Positions 44,100 to 56,078 of a stretch of DNA of 64,000 nucleotides are shown here, in pieces. Every line of letters begins with the position of its first letter. Within the stretch, counting starts at the first letter, position 1. This DNA is from Ischnura elegans (lineage: Eukaryota; Arthropoda; Insecta; Odonata; Coenagrionidae), in contig NC_060257.1 of the NCBI RefSeq assembly GCF_921293095.1, positions 67,030,472 through 67,094,471 on the forward strand, given 5' to 3'. Position numbers and translations under genes: made by a program. The notes under the pieces are model-generated. The model was given only the letters and a program-made list of their open reading frames with translations, made no database searches and was not told the origin of the DNA.

Positions 44100-44246
44100 A
44101 TGTCTGGGTTTTCACCGCGTTGCTAGATGTCTGATGACGAAAGTTTCGCTGCCAATCTCAATAACATCGTCGGGTCAGACGTTCTTCGAAAATTGTCGTT
44201 ATCGGACATCAAGCAACGCGGTTGATACCCGGAAGCCTAGTCAGCA
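44100..44246. repeat. Inverted repeat, Penelope-like hairpin
   Basis: Arms TCTGGGTTTTCACCGCGTTG... and ...CAACGCGGTTGATACCCGGA pair over about 40 bp, each with a GATGTC(T/C)GAT(G/A)ACGA block. A second pair (CGTCGGGTCAGACG) lies between. Layout resembles the other CTGATGA-bearing palindromes. Confidence 0.5.
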
Positions 44247-46128
44247 TCAACGACTCATCGCGAAAACCTTCGCGCAAACACGCACTACTCGTTATAAATT
44301 CACGCTATCATATTGAATTTTTTCTAGGAAGATCGAGCAGTCCCTTTTCAACATTTTCCTATACCTCAAACACTGAAATCTAACATTTAGGGATATATTG
44401 CCGGAGTAAGAATTTCAAATCATAGTTACAGCCAAGTTTTAAATATGATCTGCTCTATAGTCCAAAATAATTCAAAGAAGACTGCATGATTATTAATACT
44501 TTGCGTTATATGAGCCTAATATTACGCCACGTTATCCGTCTTTTGAAAAATCTTATCTTGCCATTTTGTTTCTACAAATTACTCTAAATAAACAAATGAA
44601 AAAATAAAAGCAAAATTGATTCTTTAAAATGATATCAAACATCTATACCTCGCTTCAAAGGTTGGCTTTTAAGAAATGACACAAAAATATTGAAAATGGC
44701 AAAACCTACATCACAGATCTACTGTGCTAAGGGCTATACGGTAAGTATTAAGATAATAATAAGACACGAAAAAAACTGGTCATGCGCCCTAATAAGTTTT
44801 TGAAAGATAATGACAGAAATCCCACATCGAAGCAGCCAAGCTCTCACATGGCTGAGTCCTGACGTCATTATTACGATCACTTCGAGTAATGGCATTGAAA
44901 AGGTCGTCAGGTTGTGATGTCAGATACCTGTTCGGGCGTGGGGGGCTTTGGAGTCCTTCCAAAAGTAAACCCACGGCCACGAGAGTCGGAAATGAAATCG
45001 GGAGATTTTTCAACTTGTCGGCGCAAAAATTACAGACATTCTCTTGTCAGTTCGGTCTTTCCGCATGTTTCATTGCCAGGGCTGGGCCGTAATTACATAA
45101 TCGCTGCCCTTTGCTTCAAGGACGAAGATTATTTCGGATACCAAAGCTTCGTGGGCCTGAAAATGTCGAATCAAAACTTGTTCTGCTTTTTCTCAATTTT
45201 TTCATACCAATATCAAAAATTCCTTTACTTTGCATTAAACAGCTTTATATTCGCTGGGTTAGTCGTCTAACATAGCATTAATAAGGCTATGGATTTCTTC
45301 AAAACGTGAAATTTTAAAGGAATTTAAGTATCTTAAATTTACGAATCTAACCTTTCTCAGCCGTCGTAACTAAATTTATGCACAAGAGAATTAATTTTAA
45401 ATGGCCCTCATGACGAAAAAAAGTTTTTCTAATTATTATAACTATAATTATCATTAGCAAAAGGACTTACATGATCGTTTTTCTTCTGGGAGTGGCACTG
45501 AAAAAAAAAGTTCAGCTTAATCATTTAAATAAATCTTAGGAATCGAAATCAACATAAAACATAAAAATTATCAATGAAATAATCTTCCAAAATAAATTTT
45601 TGCACCTTTTTCTTCAAATTTTCTCAAAAGCATATACAGGGAAGAGATTCAAATAGTTATGGGGACTGACGTATTCAAATCTACATTTGCAATTCAAAGA
45701 AGTGAACATTGTTTGCAATGGTCCTTTGCGGTCTACATTTTGTGTTGAATTAGTGAGCAAACCTAGCAATGCAGTTCGGATTTCCAAACTATTGCCCCAG
45801 TTTCCCCGATACTTTTCCCCTCTCAGGTTCACATGACAATGCTCAGAGTATACTAATTTCACTCCTCCCGTTATCCTAAAAGTAAAAATAATACAAAGAA
45901 ATACCCAGTAACTTTATTTCTTCTGATTTTTCACCAACAAGCATAAAAATTGTACATTTATAACTTAATTCATATTGCACCATCTTCAGATAAGGACAAA
46001 TTGACCATTACTCAATGTTATTTTGGTAATACCGATATAATTAGATATTATCCTTCAACCAAAAAGTTGTTTGAAAGTTATTAAAATGTAACCGAGTGTG
46101 TCCATTTGCGTTATTCAGAAGATCATGC
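44247..46128. other. Intergenic, nothing recognised
   Basis: Contains overlapping plus-strand frames at 44889-45270 and a minus frame at 45614-45862 without recognisable motifs. No repeats with a partner in the window. Confidence 0.35.
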
Positions 46129-46190
46129 TAATATTGTTATCAGTCCATCAGACCATAATGGACATTAAGGTCTGATGTACTTATAACAAT
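46129..46190. repeat. Hairpin, 24-bp arms
   Basis: ATATTGTTATCAGTCCATCAGACC pairs with its inverse at 46167-46190 with three mismatches around a 14-bp loop. Confidence 0.6.
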
Positions 46191-46414
46191 ATACGTCTAA
46201 GTCTTAAATTTTCGATTTTCGACCTCCAAAAAAAATGGACTACGGTTTGATGTTTTCATACAGCTACTTCCTCGGATTCTTCTTCTCGTACTTCTTTATT
46301 GTAGAATGAGATGACATTGATATGAAAGTGATGATTAATTTTCCTTCTTGGTTGAATAGATCATTAGATTATCTTTTTTCTCTTGTGTTGACCTCTTTTA
46401 ATTAATGATAAAAT

Positions 46415-46940
46415 AATTACTGGAGTATAGCTTATATAGTGCAAAAAGTTGTTTGCCAACGCATAAACAATGGCCATGTTTTTGATTTTGACGACGCCGA
46501 AATTTTAGATCATGAGGTTAATTTGAGAAAAAGACTATTCAAAGAGATGGTTCACGTATCTAGATCAATTAACAGCTGTAATAGAAAAAACAGACATTGA
46601 AAACCTTATCAAAATTTATTTTTATTTAATTAATCGAAATTAATCGTAACTGGGTTAGGTAATAGCTAGTCAATAAACCTATACCTACTATCAATACCTA
46701 CTATCAATAAACAAATATGTTCAAAACTAAGGCATGTAAAATTATTGTGTACTCTCTTCTCATTTTTTTATTATATTATCGTAAAAAACTGTTTTTTTAC
46801 CTTTATTAATGTATCATATTGTATATTATTGTATTATATTGCACTCTCATTTTTTCATTCATAGCCCTGATGAAGGTTTTAAAATCAACCGAATCGTTGG
46901 CAAACAACTTTTTGCATTATATGACCTATACTCCAGGAAT
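46415..46940. mobile_element. Penelope-like terminal arms in inverted orientation
   Basis: Left arm (about 46419-46465) carries the inverse of TTTGCATTATATGACCTATACTCC, found in the right arm at about 46909-46933. The right arm starts CCTGATGAAGG (CTGATGA 46867-46873), has a GGTT...AACC stem, then GAATCGTTGGC (GAAAC in other copies). This is the terminal block seen at 22003. About 400 bp of unrelated AT-rich DNA lies between. Confidence 0.5.
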
Positions 46941-47809
46941 TATTTAATCATTCTTAATACTGTAAAAACTCCATCGCCTGCATCTCATTTATAAACCTAT
47001 GTAATCTTTTCACAGGAAATTTAAAAATAATTCCAATCGACAATCAATAAAATGTGCCCACAAATATTTTATATATACAAGAATAGCTTAAGCACGAATC
47101 GTTTTTGAATTACATAAGCTATGAAATTTTAATATTCAATTTAGTATTCAAATTTAATATTCAATTTAGTATTCAAATTTAATATTCAATTTAGAGAGTC
47201 CATCAGAGGATAATGCTATCTTTTGTACATCTTTGAGGGGCTTTCTAGGCTAGCGTTTAACGGAATAAAAAAAGAAACAGAAATAGAAGAAAAAGATAAA
47301 TGTAACGTTTAGATATCGCCAATAACTAATGAGCAATTCATGGAAGAGGATTCGGCCTTCTTAACGCATAAAGGTACTATTTAAGACGTGAAATCGGTAT
47401 ACCCCATATTTATCAGCAGAATATCTGACTCTTTGAAATTGTAGATTAATGGAAGCTTTGAAACTCGTCGGAATTATAATTTTAAATTTTACCGCAGCTT
47501 TAACAAGGCTTTCACGAAACTGGATCGACAGACGGAAATTATATTTATCGTTTGGAGAGTTAGCTGTTAAAAAGTCGTAAAGAAAAATAAAATTTCGAAA
47601 ATAGCTCACGAAATATCTGTATTTCAATCACTAATAATTCGGATATCGGTAGGGTGCAATAAATTTCGATCCAATGTAGCACGAGCAGTAAAAATTTCAT
47701 GAGTCCATTTGAGATTCCTGTCCGAATATTTTAACAACTCATTTTTCCATTTACGAAAGTAAGACGGCGAGGGCAGCAGCGAGGTAGCAATCAGTAATAC
47801 GAACTTGAT
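46941..47809. other. Intergenic, short direct repeats
   Basis: At 47124-47195 ATTCAATTTAGTATTCAAATTTA recurs about three times with a 28-bp period. Two minus-strand frames (47361-47627 and 47624-47812) are adjacent but show no motif I know. Confidence 0.35.
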
Positions 47810-48360
47810 CAAGGAGTGTCTGGTGCATTAGTCATCGAAATTTTCGTGAGATCCAATACGTCAAACATTCGCAAATCTACCCACACTTTTGGCTCCACGC
47901 ATGAAAGTTTTTTTGTATGACGATAGATTTTCAAATTCAAAGCAATCACTAATTTTGCGATAGATGACAGCGTCGACAGCAAATAAAATATTTTACTGCT
48001 AATGCGGGAGCAGAGGTCAATATGAATATAATAAAAAAGGGGCCCAATCACGCTCCCTTGTGGGACACCTGATGTCACTTTAACTACTTCAGAGCAAATT
48101 CCGTCAAGACCTGCTTTTTGGTTACGATCACTCAGAAAGTGACGTATTCAGTTTACTACAGTTTCATTTAAACCAAATTACTGTAATTTGTATATATTTT
48201 TGTAAGTACCGCGTCGAAAGATTTATTAAAATCTAGAGATAACGTGTCAACTTGACTATTAGATTCGCAAGAATTGAGAACATAGTGAAGAAAGATCGGA
48301 GCCGTGTTTCGCCTGATCTACCTTTCCGGAAGCCGTGCTGACAGTCTTGTAAGAAGTTAC
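47810..48360 (-). mobile_element. CR1/Daphne-like LINE (family T), reverse transcriptase fragment
   Basis: Minus strand: CQHGFRKGRSGET-like start near 48340, SGVPQGSVIGPLF at about 48030-48072, then FAVDAVIYRK with the catalytic box at 47972-47983. The box should read FADD, as in the copy at 56904-56915; an A-to-T change makes it FAVD. Inactive. It stops at 48360 where another copy's tail begins. Confidence 0.75.
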
Positions 48361-48377
48361 TACTATCATCTAAATTT

Positions 48378-48630
48378 ACATCTACATACTACCCCGTAAA
48401 CCGTCTAAAAAGACGTGTGGCAGGAGGCGTTATGGCAACAGCCGTTTACACATAAGAAGAAAATGCTCAATCAAAATTATGATTAGCATTTATTAAAGTT
48501 CTTTATGGTTCGGGGGAAAAACGAATTCCCATATCTATCCGTTTGGTAAAATATCTGTCTTAATTTGACGCTTATTTCGGACCTGGGATTGATGGTTAGT
48601 TGGATCCATGATGAAGTTCTTCGTGTGTAA
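48378..48630 (-). mobile_element. CR1/Daphne-like LINE (family T), 3' tail
   Basis: ACATCTACATACTACCCCG at the left marks the 3' end; similarity to other copies fades after about 48630. It abuts the fragment 47810-48360 head to tail on the same strand. Confidence 0.65.
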
Positions 48631-49490
48631 GATATACCAGAATGAGTCAAAGTGGATTGATCGTCTAACTCGAAGACGACTAGCCGAATTCTCCTCCTGC
48701 AAAATGGGGCTAGTCAAATTGGAATCATCGCGGGCCATGAACGCACCGATTCATTTGCTTGAATGCACTGTGGGATGATCTCAACTCGAATATGATGCGT
48801 ATATCCGCTCATGCGTGAGTAAGGGATGGGGTGCAAGATTGTGACAGGGTTGGAGAAGAAAGGAAGGCGTGGCAGATGAGATTGTTGCCCTGAGCCAAGG
48901 CGACTCAACAATAGGCGCGGTCACTAAGCGAATTCGGGTCGACGACCATTATCATCATCATCATAAAAGACCCTTGGTTTACTCCTGACGCACTTGAGAC
49001 GCTTGCGAATTTGTCCAATTTATTCATCGGAAGACTTCTTAAAGAACTCCATTTATGGCTAGGTTCACGCTCGTGGGGTAAAATGAATTTACGATCCGCA
49101 GGTCAGAAAAATAAACTTATCATTTATAACATCTCTTTTGCTTCATTCCGAAATGATATGCGTCTTCGCCCATTTCCAGAGAGCTACTTGCGATGTTGCA
49201 GGTACATATTTCAGAGCGAGACGAATATTATGAATGTTGGATCAAGTATTTTTTGCATCCGCACGCTGAGGTTTACAGATAATGGCACCATCAATAATAC
49301 ATCTCAACACCTGGTGTTCCTCAAGGGAAGGCCTGCAACCGCATTTCTTGATTGCAAATATTATGGCATGAGTATGATTCGCCCGAACAACTGCTTGGTC
49401 GTAGCCTCACGAATCTAAGCTGTTGGAGAACTTGAGTTTAATCATTCCCTAAGTGATTGAACCTTGAGATTGGTTTCGGACTGGTGAAGG
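48631..49490. other. Intergenic with a CAT microsatellite
   Basis: (ATC)n at 48949-48964 follows sequence that looks like the 3' end of a plus-strand retroelement (GCCAAGGCGACTCAAC...), not identified. A 135-codon plus frame (49011-49418) has no motif and is not called. Confidence 0.3.
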
Positions 49491-49494
49491 TAGA

Positions 49495-49590
49495 GCTCAC
49501 CTTAGATCACCCTCTACCTAGGGTTTGAACCTAGGATACTCACACCAATAGTAAAACACTCCACCCACTGGGCCAATGGAAGCCCAGTAA
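49495..49590 (-). repeat. tRNA-derived SINE head
   Basis: Minus strand: CATTGGCCCAGTGGGTGGAG (box A region) and box B GGTTCAAACCC. The 5' and 3' ends do not form an acceptor stem. Confidence 0.6.
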
Positions 49591-50080
49591 AGTATAAGGT
49601 CTGTTTACACGGCACTTTAGCTCGTACAAGTTAATTTCTAAATGTATGAACAAGAGAATGAATGCCAAAATACACCGTGTAACCACCCAACTTGTGCAGA
49701 TGCATGAACAGAAAATAGAACTTGTTCTAATTTGATTCAAGCATTTGTGCGTGTTCCGTTTCGGTCCACAAAAATCTTTTATGCAATCAGACACTAACTC
49801 GAATGTGTTAATGAAGAGTGTAGACAGTTATTAATAGAGGTTTTCGAATTAGCTCTTTTTCTTATTAAGAAGTACCACACGTTAAATCAAACTCTCCAAA
49901 CGACTAATGAGTTGCGAAATCGCAATAAACAAAGAAAATGTTGTAAATTCAAAATTCTAACCATGGCTTTAACACTGGAAGTAAACTGAGAATGGATGCC
50001 AGCTAGCCCCTCAGACGACATAGCCTTATTTAATTAATAGTAGCGGGCGTAACTTTGTGGAAATCCTTAATCGTAGGAAT
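49591..50080. other. Spacer with a possible diverged family F MITE
   Basis: At 49600-49790 GTTTACACGGCAC and TGTTCTAATTTGATTCAAGC resemble parts of MITE family F (26712-26947). Rest unassigned. Confidence 0.3.
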
Positions 50081-50250
50081 AGATGGAATAATAACTTTGC
50101 TATTTCCAAATGATAATTTTTTGAGACCGACCATGGTTTTGTTACAGCGTTACGTTACGTTATCCAATGTTACGCTGTAACGAAACCATGGTCGGTCTCA
50201 ATAAATTACCACGTGTTAATAGCCAAGTTATTATTCCTATTGCTATCGCC
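50081..50250. repeat. Palindrome, about 75-bp arms
   Basis: GAGACCGACCATGGTTTTGT and its inverse meet around CGTTACGTTATCCAATG; outer blocks AATAATAACTTTGCTATT pair as well. A hairpin of the same general type as 15752-15936 but without a CTGATGA core. Confidence 0.75.
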
Positions 50251-50490
50251 TTATTTAATTACTTCGTTAGTTTAGTTACGACTTCATCGGTTACTCTGGC
50301 CTAATAATAAAAACATGGCGTCAAAATGCTGTCAAAACAGTACCAAACTGTGCAGAAACAATTATTTGTAAAGATGAAAGGCTCTCGATGCATCTGAAAT
50401 AGAAATATGCATTTAATCATGTGGCCATAAATTACTCAAACAACAATATAATTCATGCACTGTTAAAAATGGGATGGATGACGATTACAA

Positions 50491-50700
50491 GACCGTTTTA
50501 CACGGGGCACGTCATTGCACAGTCTGACGTGTGTACGAAAGTGCAGCCAAATTTAAGTGCTGTAAAGCGATGAATTGCTAGAACACATGCGAGAATACAT
50601 GGGCAAATAGCCACTGTTCTAATGTGGTTCGTGCATTTGCGCAATTTCACGCCATAATGAGAAATTAATGCAACTCTAACCTGCGTAATAGGGTGCTTTC
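50491..50700. mobile_element. MITE family F, copy 2
   Basis: Begins ACCGTTTTACACGGGG and shares GAATTGCTAGAACACATGC, CACTGTTCTAATGTGGTTCG and CTCTAACCTGCG with 26712-26947. The right terminus is less clear. Confidence 0.6.
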
Positions 50701-51089
50701 CTACTTCTTTTTTAATGCCTAAATCGAAAGATTACAACTACCGGTTTACGTATTTTGCACTTTTAGATTTTCAAATGACGATATCTATTTTTCGCGATTA
50801 AATGAAAAGTGAACATTTTCAAGCGCGCGAAAACGCGACGGTTAAGTGTGAATGCTGGGAAAAGCCCGTGTGACGTCATTATGGTTCCGGCTGCCGCTGT
50901 GTGAGGCCACCTTGGGTGCAAGGCTATGAGCGCCGCTACGATGCAGGTTGCTAGCAGGTAGCAGAGTACCCTGTTAGCAGATAGTGCTTGTCTTAAATAA
51001 GGATTATTAATCCCCTATCAAACTAAGGAAACTTTCCGACCATAGACAATTTTAATAATTGATTATTAAGAGATGTTTCCCTCAGATCT
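50701..51089. other. Intergenic spacer
   Basis: Somewhat GC-richer (50820-50950) than its surroundings; no feature recognised. Confidence 0.3.
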
Positions 51090-51395
51090 GTGCCACATGC
51101 ATGTATCGGTAATCTCAGACGATGTAAAACTCCTTACTACTCGTATAGCATCTAGGTCCCTATGACGTCACGTGTAATGGCATCGCATGACCGCCAATCT
51201 GGCTTTTTTCAAATGAGGTTAAAATTGACCAATAACATTCGTCTAAACTGAGATTTATAAAACCTAATAATGTGTATATTATGAATACACTAATGGTGGG
51301 TTTATCGAATAATAATAACAACGAATTGCAATCAATGCCTTTCCTTTTTCTTGATGAAGATATCTACCCTATTACTTGCCACATGTAAAACGGCC
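51090..51395 (-). repeat. Dispersed repeat E, copy 2 (inverted relative to 6040-6340)
   Basis: ATCTCAGACGATGTAAAACTCC, TATGACGTCACGTG and TTCAAATGAGGTTAAAATTG match the inverse of 6040-6340, with small indels. Confidence 0.65.
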
Positions 51396-51495
51396 ATAAG
51401 ACTATGTCAGTACAGACTTGAAGTGGTCGGGTATGATGTTTACTATGGATCACCCAGCGTTAAATTTTCATAAATTCCTCAGTACAGAGTTCAAA

Positions 51496-52870
51496 TAGTG
51501 CAAATTACGTTTGTGATGCACTGAAGAATCATTAAACCTTAAAAATCGATACGAAATCGAAAAATCGGTATTCAATAACCTATTTCCGCATATACTGGAT
51601 TTTCTTAATATAGGATTTTTGTCGGAATTCTCTGATGGCTACATTTACGTAGATTCGTGGTGAGAAAAGATTTTACAATCCATGGCACGGAAAATAATTC
51701 TTTCCTTGATGGTATAGTAGCCACCTTTAAATATTTCGAAATGGGATGCCATTCTCCATGGAGTGACGTATCTACGAAACATTATTGTTCTTTTGTTAAG
51801 CGGAAGAATGAAATAATGATGCTATTTTGGCAACCAATATCCGGTCCTCAATGGAAATGCCAATTCCTCATTTGCATTATTCATGAGATTTCGCCCAAAT
51901 TTCTCGTGTTCAATAGGTTCGGAAGCACAAGGGATAAAAATATTAAACGGAATTTTACTGCTTCAAAGTTTACTGTTATCTCTTACGTTTCGGACTAAAA
52001 GAAGGCGAATGACGCAGCCAAGTGTTTACATCGGATTTAAATTGAAAAATAGAGAGGTCCGATAACATGGCCCTGGTGAACACTGCGTTTGATTTGAGAT
52101 TCAATACGACCCAACTACAAACTACTGTTAGCAGCCGGTCTATACTTACAAGCACAGAATTTATATCTTTCATCAAGCCCCACTTATATATCACTCAGTA
52201 TTCACACTCAGCCCATAAGGTAGAGTGAATAGGTAAGGGTAGAGCTCAATATGGACTAAGTCACAGGTATGAGTTTTTAATGGCGGATCCAGGATAGGGA
52301 CAAGGGGGTCCTAGGGGGGTTTCTGGGGGTAACCTCCCAGAGAGGTCCGGGAGGTGAGGAAAATATTGAGAATTTTGAGGCTTGCAACAACACTTTAAGG
52401 TTGTCTCAGTAATAATTTTCCAAAGAATTAAGTTTTTTAAACAAACATTTTTGCACATTTTTGGTAATTTTCTCTCTCCTATGCATATTCGACACCTGAA
52501 AAAAATTACTATTTTATCTAGTGTGAATTGGATACCCCATGGGGTATCCAATGGGGTACCCACTTAACAAAAGAACGATAATGTTTCGTAGATACGTCAT
52601 TCCATGGAGAATGGCATCCCATTTCGAAATATTAAAAGGTGGCTACTATACCATCAAGGAAAGAATTATTTACTGTACCATGGATTGTAAAATCTTTTCT
52701 CACCACGAATCTACGTAAATGTAGCCATCAGAGAATTCCGACAAAAATCCTATATAAATGAAATCGAGCACAAGGGCAAATAGGTTATTGAATACCGATT
52801 TTTCGATTTCGCATCGATTTTGGAGTGGTAATGATTCTTCAATGCATCGCAAACGTAATTTGCACTAAAC
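51496..52870. mobile_element. Element with about 300-bp terminal inverted repeats
   Basis: 51496-51800 and 52563-52868 are inverted copies (blocks GGGATGCCATTCTCCATGGA, AATTCTCTGATGGCTACATT, GGTTATTGAATACCGATTTT). The interior, about 760 bp, has a hAT-like block at about 52275-52560 that starts TGGCGGATCCAGGATAGGG with G runs. A further hAT-like end, CAGCGGCGGATCAAGAG read inward, lies right outside at about 52912. The 113-codon frame at 51657-51998 is arm sequence, not a gene. Confidence 0.6.
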
Positions 52871-53004
52871 GTAATGTGCCCCCCCTACTCCACTCTTGAT
52901 CCGCCGCTGTGTGTATTCACAAATGCACGGAATCGCACGGCTAGTTCCTTTCTATGGACCATTGCGCTCTTTGAGGATTTTTTGTACGAAGTGTGCCACG
53001 GCTA

Positions 53005-53090
53005 CAACCGGGATTTGAACCCCGAACTCTTCGGTAACTCCTCTTAACCAAATGCTCTCCCCGCTGGGTCACCACGCGTAGCCTATCCAG
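53005..53090 (-). repeat. tRNA-derived SINE head
   Basis: Minus strand: CGTGGTGACCCAGCGGGGAG (box A region) and box B GGTTCAAATCCC. No acceptor stem. Confidence 0.65.
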
Positions 53091-53966
53091 CTGCGATTCG
53101 AAACCGCCATATTCGCACGGACGAAAAATATTTTATCAAAACTATCAAACTGGTGTGATAGAGAGTAGTTTTGTTAAAAAATACTTAAACTTTGATGCAA
53201 ATGACTTAGCACTTGATTTATTTCATCAGACGCTCGTCATAAATTTTTAACGAATATTTATATATTTCAATGGTTGATTGTACGTAAGAATTTGGTTAAA
53301 ATAACTGCATACATTCGATACACTTCCGAGTTTGCAAACTTTCATCGAAGTTTTGATTAATGAAACGAAAGTGCTGGCTTGTTTGGTAGCAATTGTCAAA
53401 CTAATGCTAATCGCTTTTCGTCATCTTTAGAAAGGACTGTTTTTCCTGTTTTGTTTATAGCAATGCATAATTGCAGTTGAAATATTCCGAAACAGACCGT
53501 ATTTCAAGATATATTAGTATAAATGATTTTATTTTCATGTATGGCTAGAAGGCTTTAATTTTATTTACCTTCATTTTTCTGTTTATTTATGTTTTAATAT
53601 GCAATTTTATCCGCAAGCTGATCTAGGTTTCGACGTGGTACGTAATCATTTATTGTATATCAAGTTATATATATAATTTGTGAATAAGTCAATAATCAAA
53701 CATCGAATATTAGTAATGAAAAATCGACAATGGCGCCCTTAAACTAAAGAAGAAACCATATGAACGAAACCTAGGGAAATTATTTTCCTCATGCGTGCAT
53801 ATGTTAGGTAAAGCCATGCGTATCGAAAATAAAATGTACGGAAAGGATAGGTAAATTAATTCCTACCTCCGCGCCGTGATTCAGTACCACGATACTCGGT
53901 GACTAGTCGTTCTAAACTACATTCGTTGTCATACAGTTTTCCGCATCGATTTATGCCTTCTTTTCG
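53091..53966. other. Intergenic, nothing recognised
   Basis: AT-rich spacer. Confidence 0.35.
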
Positions 53967-54217
53967 TATATCGATGGCTAAGTTCTAACAACACGTATCT
54001 CAAAAATAGCAGATTTTCAGGAGAGCAAAAAAAAAACGATTAATATTTGTTACTTGCACACTGAAATTAAAAACCAAAAGTACATAAAATTGAAAAGGAA
54101 GCATTCATTTGCAAACAAAGAATTTTATTTTTTTAATGCTATACGCTTTGTTTAAGATGCCTGTTTCAAACCGGACGAATTTTAGATACGTGTTGTTAGT
54201 ACTTAGCCATCGATATA
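53967..54217. mobile_element. Inverted-repeat MITE, family D, copy 2 (251 bp)
   Basis: TATATCGATGGCTAAGTTCT at the left and its inverse at the right, both continuing ACAACACGTATCT; same family as 23730-23990. TTTGCAAA occurs near the middle of both. Confidence 0.75.
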
Positions 54218-55302
54218 TAATAATGGATTAGTATAGAAGTTAATCAGATTTGAATAATCTAATATTAAGACAACGGGAAGAACTAACAAAAACTACTTAT
54301 GAAGAATTAACAAAAAAATTATGAACAAAACCTTGAGGATATTTTTTTCTTTTTCCTCACATGCGATTACGAGTGTATGATTTTTCGCGACAATGGTTAC
54401 CAGAGCTAATAATCTCAACGGTGATGGCACGTGGAGGAAGTCACAAATTATCCTTGGGGACTGAAAATCAAATTCAAGTTAATCCTTCAGAAGAGTTTTA
54501 GAAATCGTTTCGTGAAATTTTATCCAGATTCGGAGAAGTCTCCGTGAAATTTGGCACAACATACTTCACAAAATCGTTGCCAGAGGGTAGCTTTGAGGAA
54601 CTACCGCTTCTGAATTTTTTTATTAGGGCCACTGTTTGGTTGCCAGGACTGCTAGAACGCACTTTTCCACGTCCTGGCAGGAAAATGCACACTCGGGTGA
54701 GCCGAAAAAAGGTTTTTTTCCCTGATCAAATTTTCCCTGTGCGGGGAAAATGCGGAATGATATAAGGATCTCGCACACAAATTTTTTTCAAATCGGATGA
54801 TATTAACCACTGCCGTCGGAGCTGTAAAGTTTAAAATTTTGCGAAAAATCAGGCTGATTTCAGAATCAAACGGCTATGAAGACGAATTTTATGAAAATAT
54901 GGGATAATGGATAATATTAAAGAGTGGGTACATGTTTACAGTTTATAAAAATGACATTTGAAGCTTATTTGACAAAATCTATGGTTCGAACAATGTCTAT
55001 GAATTAACAACAAAGTTAGAGTATAGACCACCCGAACAACACAACCCATTTTTGCCTACGTTTCTCAAATTCCATTTTGGGGGCTAAATAAAATAATATT
55101 TATTTCGATTGAATTTAAGTTTTTAGCAAATAAGTCATCATATGGTAGTAAATAATCCCATAAAAAGTAATAGTAAGGTAAATTATTTTAAATTGACATC
55201 AATCATAATGACGAATAACGTACTTGTGGAGCTTTTTTCAACAAGAAATTCAGCCAAGGCTGAGAAAGAACAGAACCTGAAAACCAAGCATTTCACTAAG
55301 CA
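54218..55302. other. Intergenic, nothing recognised
   Basis: No supported feature; short open frames on both strands at 54498-54765 overlap each other and lack motifs. Confidence 0.35.
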
Positions 55303-55653
55303 TTACATAAGACCCTGTGCTCTCAGCTAAATGCAGTACGCACCATAAGAAACTAAATGAGTGATCCACGTTGATCATTTAGTTGATGCTACTGCGACTT
55401 TTAGAGTTATCAGATGATGCATTGCACACCTTCCTCGTTGAATTCAATGATGTTACGCAATGTTTTGAAAACCTCTTCTATCAGAAGATGTTACACGAGA
55501 ATAGGAGAGCGACAGTTATGTCTTCATTACAAGGCAATCTGATAACTCTAAAAGCCGCAATAGCATCAACTAAATGATCAACGTGGTTCACTCATTTAGT
55601 TTCTTATGGTGCGTTCTGCATTTAGCCGAGAGCACAGGGTCTTATGTAATTCG
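55303..55653. repeat. Foldback element, about 115-bp arms
   Basis: TTACATAAGACCCTGTGCTC, CACCATAAGAAACTAAATGA and TGATCATTTAGTTGATGCTA recur inverted on the right (55530-55650). The inner pair AGAGTTATCAGAT / ATCTGATAACTCT extends the stem. About 90 bp of loop. An open frame through the loop (55383-55577) has no known motif. Confidence 0.75.
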
Positions 55654-56078
55654 TTTCACATTCTAATATCCATAAGCCGCCCGATGCGTTGTTGCCAAAT
55701 CAGGAAAGTAGCAAAGTGCGCCATCAAATGTATACTGTTTATTTTGTTTGGTATATGTGAGCCTAGAACTCGCCGCATTATAAACCGTTGGTTTAAGAAC
55801 GTGGGATTCACGAATTATAAGGTAACGTAGGAATATCCTTTTTCATGCCACACAAGATATTTTGCATTACTAACATTCAGTTAATTAATGTAGACGAAAA
55901 ATATTGAGTGCATTAATCTGATATTAGTACTGACAACTATGGCTGGTATAGCAGCATCTTTGTACATCTTACTTATGCGTTGAATTAAGTTAAATGTTAG
56001 CTTGTACAGGTGAGGGTACACATTATCCTAGGCTTAAAAACAGGTGAGTGATTGTCACACATTCAGGGTTAGGGGGTT
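55654..56078. other. Intergenic spacer
   Basis: No feature recognised. Confidence 0.3.

Noticed and set aside
47361-47812. Two adjacent minus-strand frames taken as a possible receptor-like gene
   Set aside because: No conserved motif, a frame change between them, and LINE sequence directly upstream.
49011-49418. 135-codon plus-strand frame
   Set aside because: No recognisable motif; residue mix looks random.
51657-51998. 113-codon plus-strand frame
   Set aside because: Half of it is the left arm of an inverted-repeat element, repeated in reverse at 52563-52868.
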